Shown here one piece after another: positions 43,755-52,777 of a stretch of DNA of 64,000 nucleotides. The DNA lies in assembly GCF_900113045.1 (NCBI RefSeq), contig NZ_FONY01000023.1, positions 1-64,000 on the forward strand, written 5' to 3'. This DNA is from Thermoflexibacter ruber (GTDB lineage Bacteria > Bacteroidota > Bacteroidia > Cytophagales > Thermoflexibacteraceae). Within the stretch, counting starts at the first letter, position 1. Each line of letters opens with the position of its first letter. Both the position numbers and the translations under genes were made by a program. The notes below the pieces were generated by a model that did not search any database, was not told the origin of the DNA, and saw nothing but the letters and a program-made list of their open reading frames with translations.

Positions 43755-46700
43755 TTACTTATCCGCCGCTTTGAACTCCTCAAAACTTCTAAGTTTGATT
43801 TCCTCTAATTTAAGTTTGGCTAATTGAGTATTGATAGTTAGTAAGATTTTACTTTTGAAACTATCTACCTCACTTTGTGCGGTTTTAAGTTTCCCTTCTA
43901 ACAGTGCTAAGTTACTCAGCTGCGCATTAGAGGGTCTGCCGTAATAGCCAGCCACTTCACTATACAAGGTAGCTATTTTTTCCCTTAGCTGCGGTTCAGC
44001 ACTACCTACGTAGTTATCGCCTTTGGTAATGACCAAAGTTTCTTTGAGCTTGCTTAGCTGATTGAGATAAGGAGTAAAACTTTTTTTCAAAGTAGCATTT
44101 TTATTTGCTCTATCACTAATTGCTTCGCTGAGGGCATCTACGTTGTCGACCATGTAAGCCAACTGCTCAGTCATATTGTAAAGTTTCATGGCAGTTTCGT
44201 ACTGTATTTTGCGGTCAGCGTCAGTATGTAGGCTATTAGGGTCAGCGACAAGTTCTATTTTGGTTTCGTAGGTTTCATTGCCTTTGACCATTCTTACTGT
44301 ATAAATGCCTGCTGGCAAGCGTGGGGCAGTAAAACCTCCAAAAGATAGAGTTTTTCCTTTGGCAACTTTGGGAGTTTTAAGCCTATAATTCCAATTCACA
44401 ATATTGATTCCTTTGGCTTTGCTTGGGGCTAAATCTGCTATTACCTTTCCGTTTTGGTCTAATACTTCTAAGGTCATTTTCCCAAAGGTATGTCGGTTTT
44501 TGAGGTAATAAATCACTTGTGCGTTTCTGTTTGGATTTGCCCCTACGTACTCGCCCATATCGCCACCTTCGGAGAAAGGGGTATCATCTCTGAGTACAGT
44601 AGGCTTAGTTTTGAAAAAATACACATTTTTACTGATATTTTCATTGGTAATTTGTCGCAAAGGGCTAATATCGTCTATGATGATAATTCCTCTGCCATGC
44701 GTACCCATCACCAAATCATTGGTTTCAGGGTGAATAGTGATGTAGTGAACGGCTACACTTGGCATATTGTTAGTAAACTGCGACCAATTTTGTCCTCCAT
44801 CTACGGTAATGAACAAACCTACTTCCGTACCTAAAAATAAGAGGTTAGGGTTTTCTAAATCTTCTTTGATGTTTCTTGTAAATCCTTTAATATCAGGTGT
44901 AACCAAAGATTTCCAAGTTTTGCCCATGTCGGTAGTTTTGTAAACGTAAGGGGTCATATCGTTTTGGGTATGCCCTTCAAAGACTACATAGCAAATGTTT
45001 TTATCAAAACGGCTGGGTTCTACGTGGTAAGTCCACGTATTTTTAGGCAAATTAGGGACGTTGGCAATGAGGTTTGTCCAAGTTTTTCCTCCATCAGTAG
45101 TAAGTTGTAAATTACCGTCATCAGTGCCTACCCAGATGATATTTTCATCTAAGGGCGACTCGGCTATGGTAAAAATAGTACAGTGATTTTCTGCCCCAGA
45201 GTTATCCACAGAGATTCCACCTGAGTTTTCTTGGTCTTGCTTTTTCTTATCATTGGTGGTCAAATCGGGAGAAATTTTTACCCAAGTTTCGCCCATGTCG
45301 TCTGACCTATGCAAAAACTGACTACCTACATAGAGCCTATCGGGTTTGTGTGGGCTAATTTGGATAGGGGTATTCCAGTTGAAACGCAGTTTTTCTTTCT
45401 CATCGGTAGGGTAGGGCTTAATAATTTTTGACTGTTGCTTGTCTGTATTGTATCGCCAAATATTTTCTGCCCCCTGCATTTCAGAGTAGATAATGTTTGG
45501 CTTAGTTGGGTGGCGATATACCCTAAAGCCATCGCCTGCGCCTACGGAAAACCAATCTCTGTTCTCTATGCCCCCGGGGCTTTCTGAAGGACCGTACCAG
45601 GAGCCATTGTCCTGCAACCCACCATAGATTTTATAAGGTTTGGAATTGTCCACGCTGACGTGATAGTATTGGGAAACAGGAACATTTTTGACCATTTCAA
45701 AGACATTGCCACCGTCCCAAGAGCGATACAAGCCTCCGTCAGTTGCTACAAAAAGCATATTGGAATTATTGATGTCAAACCAATAATCGTGAATATCGCT
45801 ATGTACGCCTCCATGTTGGCGGAAAGTTTTGCCTCCATCTCGGCTGATAGAGCCATTCAAACCCGCCTTGCAAATAATATCAGGGTTTTTAGGGTCTATG
45901 ACGATGCGTGAAAAATAAAAAGGTCTAACAGTAAGTTCAAAATCTCCGTTTAAGAACTTCCAATTTTGCCCTCCATCATCAGAACGGTACAAACCTTTGC
46001 TTTCAGGTTTTTCAGATTCTATGACTGCATACAGAATATTGGTATTAGAAGGGGCGATAGCTACAGCGATGCGTCCCAGTTTGCCTGTGGGGAAACCATT
46101 GTGGATTTTCTGCCAAGTTTTTCCTGCGTCAGTAGATTTGTATAAAGCACTTTTTGTACCTCCTGAACTGAAAGAGTAAGCAGTTCTGCGAAACTCCCAA
46201 AAGGCAGCATACAAAATGTTAGGATTTTTAGGGTCTATACTTAGGTCAGAGCAACCTGTGGTCTCGTCCACGTACAAGATTTTTTCCCAAGTTTTCCCAC
46301 CGTCAGTAGTTTTGTAAACTCCTCTTTCTGTACTATTTCCCCAAAGATTGCCTAGTACACCCACATAAATCGTACTCGGATTGTTAGGGTCTATTTGGAT
46401 ACTACTGATGCGTTCGGATTTTTCCAAGCCCATTTTCGTCCAATTTTGTCCGCCATCTTCGCTTTTGTAAATGCCATCGCCAATAGAAACGCTGTTGCGT
46501 GTCCAGACCTCTCCTGTACCTACCCAGACTATCTTGTCGGGGGTCTTAGGGTCGACAGCTACTGCGCCTATAGATTGGATATGCTTATCAAAAATGGGTT
46601 TGAAAATTACCCCCCCGTCAGTAGATTTCCACACACCGCCGCCCGCAGTGCCTATGTAGATAATGCGGGAGTCGGTAGGGTGTCCCTCTATGTCCGTAAT

Positions 46701-46844
46701 ACGACCGCTCATAAGGGCAGGACCTATCTGCCTTGCGCGCATAGAGCCAAAAAGCTCTTCGCCTTTAAGTAGAATTGCTTCTTGGGCAAGAACGGCTACG
46801 AGGGAAAAAAAGTAGCAAATTGCCAATAAATACAGTTTTCTCAT
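43755..46844 (-). CDS. Large secreted sortilin/BNR-repeat (VPS10-like) beta-propeller protein
   Basis: A 1029-residue exported protein (signal about residues 1-20). It contains many BNR/Asp-box repeats of the type STDGGKTW or KTTDGGKTWEKI (for example DGGVIFKPIF, EDGGQNWTKM, TTDGGKTWEKI, SDDGGQNWKFL, TTDMGKTWKSL, TVDGGQNWSQF), as in VPS10/sortilin and exo-sialidase-like propellers. The C-terminus (about residues 740-1029) is not repetitive. Homologues in Bacteroidota are often labelled glycosyl hydrolases, but the catalytic residues of a known GH family are not recognisable. It has a minus-strand orientation and no operon partner. Confidence 0.86.
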   Translation of the reverse strand: MRKLYLLAICYFFSLVAVLAQEAILLKGEELFGSMRARQIGPALMSGRITDIEGHPTDSRIIYIGTAGGGVWKSTDGGVIFKPIFDKHIQSIGAVAVDPKTPDKIVWVGTGEVWTRNSVSIGDGIYKSEDGGQNWTKMGLEKSERISSIQIDPNNPSTIYVGVLGNLWGNSTERGVYKTTDGGKTWEKILYVDETTGCSDLSIDPKNPNILYAAFWEFRRTAYSFSSGGTKSALYKSTDAGKTWQKIHNGFPTGKLGRIAVAIAPSNTNILYAVIESEKPESKGLYRSDDGGQNWKFLNGDFELTVRPFYFSRIVIDPKNPDIICKAGLNGSISRDGGKTFRQHGGVHSDIHDYWFDINNSNMLFVATDGGLYRSWDGGNVFEMVKNVPVSQYYHVSVDNSKPYKIYGGLQDNGSWYGPSESPGGIENRDWFSVGAGDGFRVYRHPTKPNIIYSEMQGAENIWRYNTDKQQSKIIKPYPTDEKEKLRFNWNTPIQISPHKPDRLYVGSQFLHRSDDMGETWVKISPDLTTNDKKKQDQENSGGISVDNSGAENHCTIFTIAESPLDENIIWVGTDDGNLQLTTDGGKTWTNLIANVPNLPKNTWTYHVEPSRFDKNICYVVFEGHTQNDMTPYVYKTTDMGKTWKSLVTPDIKGFTRNIKEDLENPNLLFLGTEVGLFITVDGGQNWSQFTNNMPSVAVHYITIHPETNDLVMGTHGRGIIIIDDISPLRQITNENISKNVYFFKTKPTVLRDDTPFSEGGDMGEYVGANPNRNAQVIYYLKNRHTFGKMTLEVLDQNGKVIADLAPSKAKGINIVNWNYRLKTPKVAKGKTLSFGGFTAPRLPAGIYTVRMVKGNETYETKIELVADPNSLHTDADRKIQYETAMKLYNMTEQLAYMVDNVDALSEAISDRANKNATLKKSFTPYLNQLSKLKETLVITKGDNYVGSAEPQLREKIATLYSEVAGYYGRPSNAQLSNLALLEGKLKTAQSEVDSFKSKILLTINTQLAKLKLEEIKLRSFEEFKAADK

Positions 46845-47461
46845 TTTTTTTGTATTTTTAAGTTATTGAATTGTTGGTATTTTCTGTGATTAGAGTTTTT
46901 ACTATTTGATTTTCAATAGCCTACTTTTTTAGTATTCAATGGTTAATTCATCTAAGTTGTTGCTGACTATTGATAAAACACAGACTTTTGAGTAATTCAT
47001 CAGTGAAAATCGGTCTAATCTATAAAATCTGTGTTCTAAAATTATTACATGAAAGGTTATTCATTCAACTTGGTAATTCATATACAAGTGAAAGCTCTAA
47101 TTTCTATAAAAAAACTATATACTTGATAACAAATATAAACTTTTAGAAAAAATCCTAAAAATTGTAAGAGGCTTTTTGGGCTAAAGTTTGGGCTACTTCA
47201 AAAGATTTTCATGATTTTTTTGAATGATTGAGAGCCAAAGAAGTTTTTATATTTGAAAAAATAATCTAAGTACATGAGCAAATTAAAACAGCCTTCTGCC
47301 CCTATCTAAATCTTTCCCCACAGGAGAAAGAATTCTTGATAATCAAAGGCTTGACTCTCTTCCCCAAAAGGGGGTGCAGTGCAACGGAAGGGTTGGGGAT
47401 GGGGCGGTTATTTTTGTTGATGTACTTAAGGCGAGCATTTTAATTTAAAAGACCATAGCGA
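46845..47461. other. 617-bp intergenic region
   Basis: It contains the inverted copy of the dispersed repeat (47276-47364). The text just after it (CCCCAAAAGGGGGTGCAGTG to 47420, a short GC-rich stretch) is also atypical of the surroundings. Otherwise it is AT-rich, and no gene is seen. Promoters of the BNR gene and of the Crp/Fnr gene should lie here. Confidence 0.55.
47276..47364 (-). repeat. Dispersed repeat, copy 2 (inverted relative to 2531-2620)
   Basis: This is the reverse complement of the repeat at 2.5 kb, with a few mismatches: TAAAACAGCC, CTATCTAAATCTTTCCCC and TTGATAATCAAAG are shared. It lies in the gap between the BNR gene and the Crp/Fnr gene. Confidence 0.75.
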
Positions 47462-48043
47462 ATGAAAAATATACTCCTTAATTTCATCTCAAATTATATT
47501 TCTCTCACCGAAGAGGAAATGAATGCTATATTTTCTTTGGACATATTTCGTTCAGTAAAGAAAGGTACGATTTTATTAAGAGAAGGGCAAAAATCAAAAG
47601 AAAGCTACTTTGTTCTTAAAGGCTGTATTAGAACCTATTTCCTAATAGACGGAGAAGAAAAAACAACTGCTTTCTATACAGAAATGGAGGCTTTGACTCC
47701 CCCTTGTGTGATAAGCCAAACTCCCTCTGAATATTATGTGAGTTGTTTGGAGGACACTATTCTTGTTGCTTCAAATGCTGACATGGAAGCAGAAATGAAC
47801 AGTAAATTTCCAAAGTTTGAGATTATGTGCAGAAAACTGTCAGAAGAACTATTAGCAAAACAACGGATAGATTTTGATGAATTTAAGACTTCTTCACCCG
47901 AGCAGCGATACCTGAATTTATTGCACAAACGCCCCGACCTTATTCAGCGTGTACCTCAACATCAGTTAGCAAGCTACCTTGGCATAACACCGCAATCATT
48001 GAGCAGACTTAGGGCAAGAATTATGGAAAAAAGCAAGGGCTAA
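47462..48043 (+). CDS. Crp/Fnr-family transcriptional regulator
   Basis: A 193-residue regulator with an N-terminal cyclic-nucleotide-binding-like domain (VKKGTILLREGQKSKESYFVLKGCIRTYFLIDGEE) and a C-terminal helix-turn-helix (HQLASYLGITPQSLSRLRARIM). In Bacteroidota these short members control diverse processes, often without bound cAMP. It is followed after 84 bp by a gene for an exported protein, with a promoter in between. The next 6 kb look like a mobile region, so a local role is possible. Confidence 0.92.
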   Translation: MKNILLNFISNYISLTEEEMNAIFSLDIFRSVKKGTILLREGQKSKESYFVLKGCIRTYFLIDGEEKTTAFYTEMEALTPPCVISQTPSEYYVSCLEDTILVASNADMEAEMNSKFPKFEIMCRKLSEELLAKQRIDFDEFKTSSPEQRYLNLLHKRPDLIQRVPQHQLASYLGITPQSLSRLRARIMEKSKG

Positions 48044-48089
48044 TTTCGTTTCTTAACTTAGGTGAACGAATTATTGTAGGGTACCAATC

Positions 48090-48097
48090 TACTTTTG
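48090..48097 (+). promoter_or_regulatory. Bacteroidota -7 element of the exported-protein gene
   Basis: TACTTTTG fits TAnnTTTG and ends 30 bp before the ATG at 48128. It overlaps the TTG at 48095, so that start is unlikely. Confidence 0.6.
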
Positions 48098-48127
48098 CAG
48101 TATCGTTTAACAAAAACACATACAGAT

Positions 48128-48757
48128 ATGCAAAAGAAAATTTTTTGGATTGGACTTGCCTTAGTTTTGGCAAGCAGTTTACAAGTGAATGCACAATATG
48201 CCAAGACCGACAGTACTTACAAGCGGTGGTTTGTAGGGACTTCTCTTTTTGTCATAATGGGTAATTTTGATAAAGAAAATCCACCCAATTTTGCTCAAAT
48301 AGATATAGGTTATCGGATTACAGGAAAAGATATAATTAGATTTTCTCCCAAAACTTGGAAATATGCTTGGCCGAATGGTATTCACCCATTTTTAAACGAA
48401 GCCTACAAAAAGCCCGAAGAAAAATTTCCTGGGTATGTACGTGAGATAGGTATAACAGCGTCATATCAAAGATTTTTATGGAAAGGTTTGTATGCCCAAT
48501 TGGACGTTATGCCTACTTGGCAAATTTTTGCGAATGACAATGGTAACAAAATAAAAGACGGTTTTCAAATTTTTAATTCATACCGTTTGGGTTATCATAT
48601 CAAGCTCTTTAAAGACAAATTTTTCTTCCAACCTTCAATATGTGTAACCCACCGTGCCTATCATACACAATTACCCGATGGGTTTAAGCAGTTGGACGAT
48701 AAGTGGTCTAAGTTTGTCTTTCCTGAACCAGGGTTTAATATTGGTTTTAATTTTTAA
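48128..48757 (+). CDS. Exported hypothetical protein
   Basis: I use the ATG at 48128, which starts a signal peptide (QKKIFWIGLALVLASSLQVNA, cut before QYAKTD). The 209-residue product is rich in aromatic residues, has alternating strand-like segments, and ends FVFPEPGFNIGFNF, typical of an outer-membrane beta-strand end. I do not know a family. Its 3' end reappears in a diverged form (GEKWSKFVFPEP) at 50476-50513 and its last 23 bp lie in the 163-bp repeat. Originally the quinone-oxidoreductase start came directly after it. Confidence 0.65.
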   Translation: MQKKIFWIGLALVLASSLQVNAQYAKTDSTYKRWFVGTSLFVIMGNFDKENPPNFAQIDIGYRITGKDIIRFSPKTWKYAWPNGIHPFLNEAYKKPEEKFPGYVREIGITASYQRFLWKGLYAQLDVMPTWQIFANDNGNKIKDGFQIFNSYRLGYHIKLFKDKFFFQPSICVTHRAYHTQLPDGFKQLDDKWSKFVFPEPGFNIGFNF

Positions 48758-48897
48758 AGAAACAGAAATGAAAGCCGCAATTTGCACAAAATATGGTTCG
48801 CCTGAAGTCATAATCATTCAGGATATACCAAAGCCCAATCCCAGCAAGCAACAAATCCTTGTAAAAATAATGGCAACTGCCGTCAATTCGGGTGATG
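48735..48897 (+). repeat. 163-bp direct repeat, copy 1
   Basis: Identical base by base to 50515-50677 (offset 1780). It covers the last 23 bp of the exported-protein gene and the first 130 bp of the quinone-oxidoreductase frame. Homologous recombination between the copies would delete 1780 bp and restore the two original genes side by side. Confidence 0.95.
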
Positions 48898-48926
48898 GTG
48901 GTAATTTTACAAAAATACCTTACTAA
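48768..48926 (+). pseudogene. Truncated N-terminus of the quinone-oxidoreductase gene
   Basis: This frame begins MKAAICTKYGSPEVIIIQDI, as in the full gene at 50548, and after 43 residues (AVNSGD) diverges into GGNFTKIPY and a stop. It is a duplicated 5' fragment, cut at the left edge of the insert. Confidence 0.85.
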
Positions 48927-48945
48927 ATTTCAATTAAATAAAAAA

Positions 48946-50339
48946 ATGAAGAGATTAATTTTAGCAATTTCACTAATTCTAATTGGACAATTAACATTTG
49001 GACAAGACCGCATCAAAAAACTTGATAGTTTATTGACAGCAATGCACTCAAATGAAAATCTAAATGGCAACATTCTAATCGCTGAAGAAGGCAAAGTTAT
49101 GTATAAAAAAAGCTTTGGAAATGCAGATGAAGATACTAAACAAAAACTAAATGAAAACTCCATTTTTGAATTAGCATCTTGTTCCAAGCAATTTACTGCA
49201 ATGGCAATAATGATACTAAAAGAAAAAGGGAAATTAAATTTAGATGATAATATTTCAAAATTTATTCCTGAATTAGCGAACTACAAAAATATAACAATCA
49301 AAAATCTACTTAATCATACAGGCGGACTGCCTGATTATATGGATTTAATGGACAGCTTGTTTGATAAATCAAAAATTGCAACTAACAAAGACATAATTGC
49401 ACTATTTAGTAAAGTCCAACCCAAAATCCTATTTGCACCAAATACAAAATATGAATACAGTAACACAGGATATGCCTTATTAGCCTCAATTATAGAAAAA
49501 GCATCAGGACAATCCTATGCCGATTTTTTACAAAACAACATTTTTAAACCTTTAAAAATGACAAGGAGCTTTGTTTATACACGAAGATTTGCACCAAAGA
49601 ATATAGACAATTATGCTTTTGGTTATATTTATTCAGACAGTTTAAAAAAATATATTTTACCTGATGACTTGACTGAAACAAAAAGTGTGATTTGGTTAGA
49701 TGGAATTGTTGGCGATGGTTGTGTAAACTCAACCATAAATGATTTATTGAAATGGGACAGAGCCTTATATACAAACAAATTACTTTCAAAAAATGGAATG
49801 AAAGAACTTTTTGAAGCAGCTACTTTAAATGACAAGTCCAAAACTAAATATGGTTTTGGCTGGGTAATTGATGACAATGCCGACTTTGGGAAAATTGTTT
49901 CGCATGGTGGGGTTTGGCCGGGTTATGTAACCTATATTGAAAGACACATCGCAAATGACAAAACTATTATTATACTACAAAACCATGATAATGTATCAAT
50001 TCCATTTAAACATATAAGAAGTATTTTGTATAACAGGTCACATTACCACCAACGAAAATAAGAACTGAAATAAAATTGCCAGTTGAGCAGTTACAGAACT
50101 ATGTTGGAACGTATGAAATTGATAAAGACTTCAAATTGATAATCAAATTAAAAAATGACCAATTATTTGCAGAAGCAACGGGACAGAACGCATTGCCAAT
50201 ATTTGCTGAAAGTGAAACACTCTTTTTCCTGAAAGTTGTGGATGCTCAATTAGAATTTGAAAAAAATGATAAAAATGAAATTGTAAAATTATTTTTACTT
50301 CAGAATGGAAATAGAATAGAAGCAAAACGGACAGAGTAA
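48946..50339 (+). pseudogene. Class C beta-lactamase-like serine hydrolase, frameshifted
   Basis: The first frame (48946-50061) encodes an exported serine hydrolase: signal MKRLILAISLILIGQLTFGQ, the SxxK motif in SCSKQFTAMA, YSNTGYALL as the YxN motif, and FGWVIDDN...VSHGGVWPG. The frame ends early at YHQRK. The continuation is in another frame, open from 50034: KIRTEIKLPVEQLQNYVGTYE, the normal linker and DUF3471 C-terminal domain, running to 50339. A single missing base near 50031-50036 (TATAACAGGTC) explains this. So the gene is damaged, or the sequence has an error. The catalytic domain itself may still fold. Start 48946 is preferred over 48892, since it gives the signal peptide. Confidence 0.85.
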
Positions 50340-50347
50340 AAAACTGC

Positions 50348-50481
50348 TACCAACAGCCGTATTCCAAAAGCGAGGGTGAAGTGCTTCGATTAACAGTTTT
50401 TTCGTATAATTGAAGGGCGGTTTTCCAAATGAACGGTAGTGCTAAAAAGCCCTGCCTTCCCAAAGAGGCAACACGTTGGGC
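50348..50481 (+). other. attC-like palindromic recombination site
   Basis: About 134 bp without coding potential, ending in GTTGGGC (50475-50481), a perfect match to the integron R' core GTTRRRY. It begins with TACCAAC (50348-50354), which fits the RYYYAAC core in 5 of 7 positions. The two ends are imperfectly complementary further inward (CCAACAGCCGTATTCCAAAA against the reverse complement of the right end, CCAACGTGTTGCCTCTTTGG). Size, end motifs and position just after a gene on the same strand match a cassette recombination site. A related sequence lies at 53444-53602. I infer function by shape; no integrase is in the window. Confidence 0.55.
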
Positions 50482-50514
50482 GAAAAATGGTCAAAATTTG
50501 TCTTCCCAGAGCCA

Positions 50515-50677
50515 TTAATATTGGTTTTAATTTTTAAAGAAACAGAAATGAAAGCCGCAATTTGCACAAAATATGGTTCGCCTGAAGTCATAATCATTCA
50601 GGATATACCAAAGCCCAATCCCAGCAAGCAACAAATCCTTGTAAAAATAATGGCAACTGCCGTCAATTCGGGTGATG
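50515..50677 (+). repeat. 163-bp direct repeat, copy 2
   Basis: Identical to 48735-48897. It contains the true start of the quinone-oxidoreductase gene (50548). The 33 bp just before it (50482-50514) are a diverged version of the same 3' end (GEKWSKFVFPEP against DDKWSKFVFPEP), mostly with silent changes. Confidence 0.95.
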
Positions 50678-51471
50678 TACGTACTCGTAGTCTTGATGCA
50701 AAGGGGATTTTGAAATTTTTGATGAGGATAGTTCTGGGTTGGTCAAAGCCAAGAAAACCTATTTTAGGAACTGTATTTTCTGGCATAGTTGAAAGTGTTG
50801 GCAATAAGGTTACTACATTTAAAGCAGGAGATAAAGTATTTGGAATGACGGGGTTTAATTTTGGTGCCCATGCAGAGTATATTGTTGTTAATGAAAATAG
50901 TCATGTTTTACCAAAGCCAGAGAATGCCGGCTTTGATGAAGCAGCAGCCATTGTTTTTGGTGGACAAACTGCTATATATTATTTGCATAAAGCCAAAATA
51001 ACACAAAGACAAAAAGCAAAAGTGTTGATATTGGGTGCAACAGGTTCAGTAGGTATTGCGGCTTTGCAAATAGCCAAATATTATAAGGCTAATATAACTG
51101 CTGTTTGCAGTACCCAAGGAGAACAAATAGTAAATGAGTTAGGGGCAGAGCAAATTTTACTTTACGACAAAGAAGGCATTTTTCAATGTAAAGAAAATTT
51201 TGACATTGTTTTTGATGCAGTGGGTAAATACAGCAAAAATCAATGCAAGCATTTTTTGAACAAAAATGGAATTTTCGTTACCGTAAAAAATGGATATGCT
51301 GCAGAAACCTTGCAACAATTACAACTGTTAAAAAAACTTTTTGAACAAGGGCATCTAAAAGCAGTAATTGATAAAATTTTTTTATTGGAAGAAATTGTTG
51401 AAGCTCATCGTTATGTAGATACAGGACGTAAGAAGGGTAATGTAGTTTTAAAAATTAGTCATCACCAATAA
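50548..51471 (+). CDS. NAD(P)-dependent quinone-oxidoreductase-like alcohol dehydrogenase (zinc-free MDR type)
   Basis: A 307-residue enzyme of the medium-chain dehydrogenase/reductase superfamily. The N-terminal substrate domain starts MKAAICTKYGSPEVI, the cofactor site is LILGATGSVGIAALQIAKYY, and the Zn-ligand cysteines of alcohol dehydrogenases are absent. The frame runs back to 50476 through a fused piece of another gene, but the true start is the ATG at 50548, as in the intact context of copy 1. It is followed after 10 bp by the dioxygenase-like gene, so the two are an operon. Confidence 0.9.
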   Translation: MKAAICTKYGSPEVIIIQDIPKPNPSKQQILVKIMATAVNSGDVRTRSLDAKGILKFLMRIVLGWSKPRKPILGTVFSGIVESVGNKVTTFKAGDKVFGMTGFNFGAHAEYIVVNENSHVLPKPENAGFDEAAAIVFGGQTAIYYLHKAKITQRQKAKVLILGATGSVGIAALQIAKYYKANITAVCSTQGEQIVNELGAEQILLYDKEGIFQCKENFDIVFDAVGKYSKNQCKHFLNKNGIFVTVKNGYAAETLQQLQLLKKLFEQGHLKAVIDKIFLLEEIVEAHRYVDTGRKKGNVVLKISHHQ

Positions 51472-51481
51472 TCATACAAAT

Positions 51482-52696
51482 ATGAATTATCTAATTAACT
51501 TTTTATATGTTTTACTTGTGTTGAATATTATTACAAGTTGTAATGGTCAAACAAAATCTAAGCAACCAATCAGTAATCAACCCCAATCTATAGCTGCAAA
51601 AGCAGTAGGTGGCGGTTGTGAAGGTTGTGAGTTAATGTATGTAGGTATGCCGGAAAATATATCAACTGAACATACAAGTATTGGTTGGAATGAAGGCAAA
51701 CAGAAACTTATTATAACAGGAAAGATTTTTAAAGTGGATGGCAAAACACCTGCATCTAATGTAATAGTATATTATTGGCATACAGATGATAATGGTTTAT
51801 ATGCTGCGGATAGTTCAACTCCTGCAAAAGCCAAAGAGCATGGCAAACTAAGAGGCTGGATAAAAACTGATGAAAACGGTAATTACAAAATAAAAACCTC
51901 ACGTCCGGCAGCATACCCTAATCAAAATATTCCACAACATATTCATTTATCCATTAAAGAGCCGAATATCAACGAATATTACGCAGACCTTTATTTTGAT
52001 GATGACCCTTTGTATCTCAATCATAAGAAAAGGTATGGCAAACTTGATAGAGCAGGAACAGAAATTTTAAGAATTGTTTTGGACGATAACATTCAAATTG
52101 CAGAACACAATATTGTGTTAGGGTTGAACATACCAGACTACCCTGCAAAAAAAGAAACTGCTACTCAGTCTGGTTTAAACATTGGCGAAGACCAACCTTC
52201 TTTCATGCCCTTTCATGCATTTGGACCAGATAAAGGAACCAGAACTTGCCCTGTTTGTAAATATGGTCGCTATCATGGCATAGTATATTTTGTAGGCAAT
52301 AAACCCAATTGGGAAGAAATAAAACAATGGCTCAAATATTTAGACAATGAAAGCCTGAAAAGAGAAAAATACCTGAAAGCCTATTTTGTTTATGGAAATG
52401 CTTACGATTACAATAAACAGGCAAGGCAAACAGCTTTAGAAAAAATAGGAGTAGCATTAGGGCTTCAAAAAGTTGCTTTAACTTTTGTGCCATCCTTTAC
52501 TGATACAGAAAGCGAGGCAAACCTTAATAAAATAAATGCTGAAGTTGAAAATACTTTTATCATTTACAGACACCGTACCATTATAGATAAATTCATCAAC
52601 ATTAAACCTACAAAAGATAATTTTGATAAAATTTCAGATGCCCTAAATAAAACAAAAAGTGAGTATTTTAACTTTTCTGAACCAAAACATGAATAG
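51482..52696 (+). CDS. Lipoprotein: intradiol dioxygenase-like domain fused to a thioredoxin-like domain
   Basis: A 404-residue lipoprotein (lipobox in NIITSC, C20). Residues 75-215 match intradiol-ring-cleavage dioxygenases: VYYWHTDDNGLY, RPAAYP and QHIHLSI contain the candidate iron ligands Tyr107, Tyr145, His153 and His155. From residue 245 a thioredoxin-like segment begins GTRTCPVCKYGRYHGIVYF, with a CxxC (C256, C259), and then KAYFVYGNAYDYN and VALTFVPSFTDTESE. The fusion suggests redox control or a redox partner on the cell surface. It lies between the oxidoreductase and a cytochrome b-like gene, so the set may act on phenols or quinones. That is inference. Confidence 0.82.
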   Translation: MNYLINFLYVLLVLNIITSCNGQTKSKQPISNQPQSIAAKAVGGGCEGCELMYVGMPENISTEHTSIGWNEGKQKLIITGKIFKVDGKTPASNVIVYYWHTDDNGLYAADSSTPAKAKEHGKLRGWIKTDENGNYKIKTSRPAAYPNQNIPQHIHLSIKEPNINEYYADLYFDDDPLYLNHKKRYGKLDRAGTEILRIVLDDNIQIAEHNIVLGLNIPDYPAKKETATQSGLNIGEDQPSFMPFHAFGPDKGTRTCPVCKYGRYHGIVYFVGNKPNWEEIKQWLKYLDNESLKREKYLKAYFVYGNAYDYNKQARQTALEKIGVALGLQKVALTFVPSFTDTESEANLNKINAEVENTFIIYRHRTIIDKFINIKPTKDNFDKISDALNKTKSEYFNFSEPKHE

Positions 52697-52777
52697 TGTA
52701 GGCATAAGCCTCAAAATTACAAAAAATTTAAAGATGAAATCATTAATAAATTCAAATCAAGTCATTTCAACAGAGCA

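Noticed and set aside
48892-48945. An N-terminal extension (from ATG 48892) of the serine hydrolase
   Set aside because: It would place 18 residues in front of the signal peptide and overlap the truncated oxidoreductase stub. The ATG at 48946 is better.
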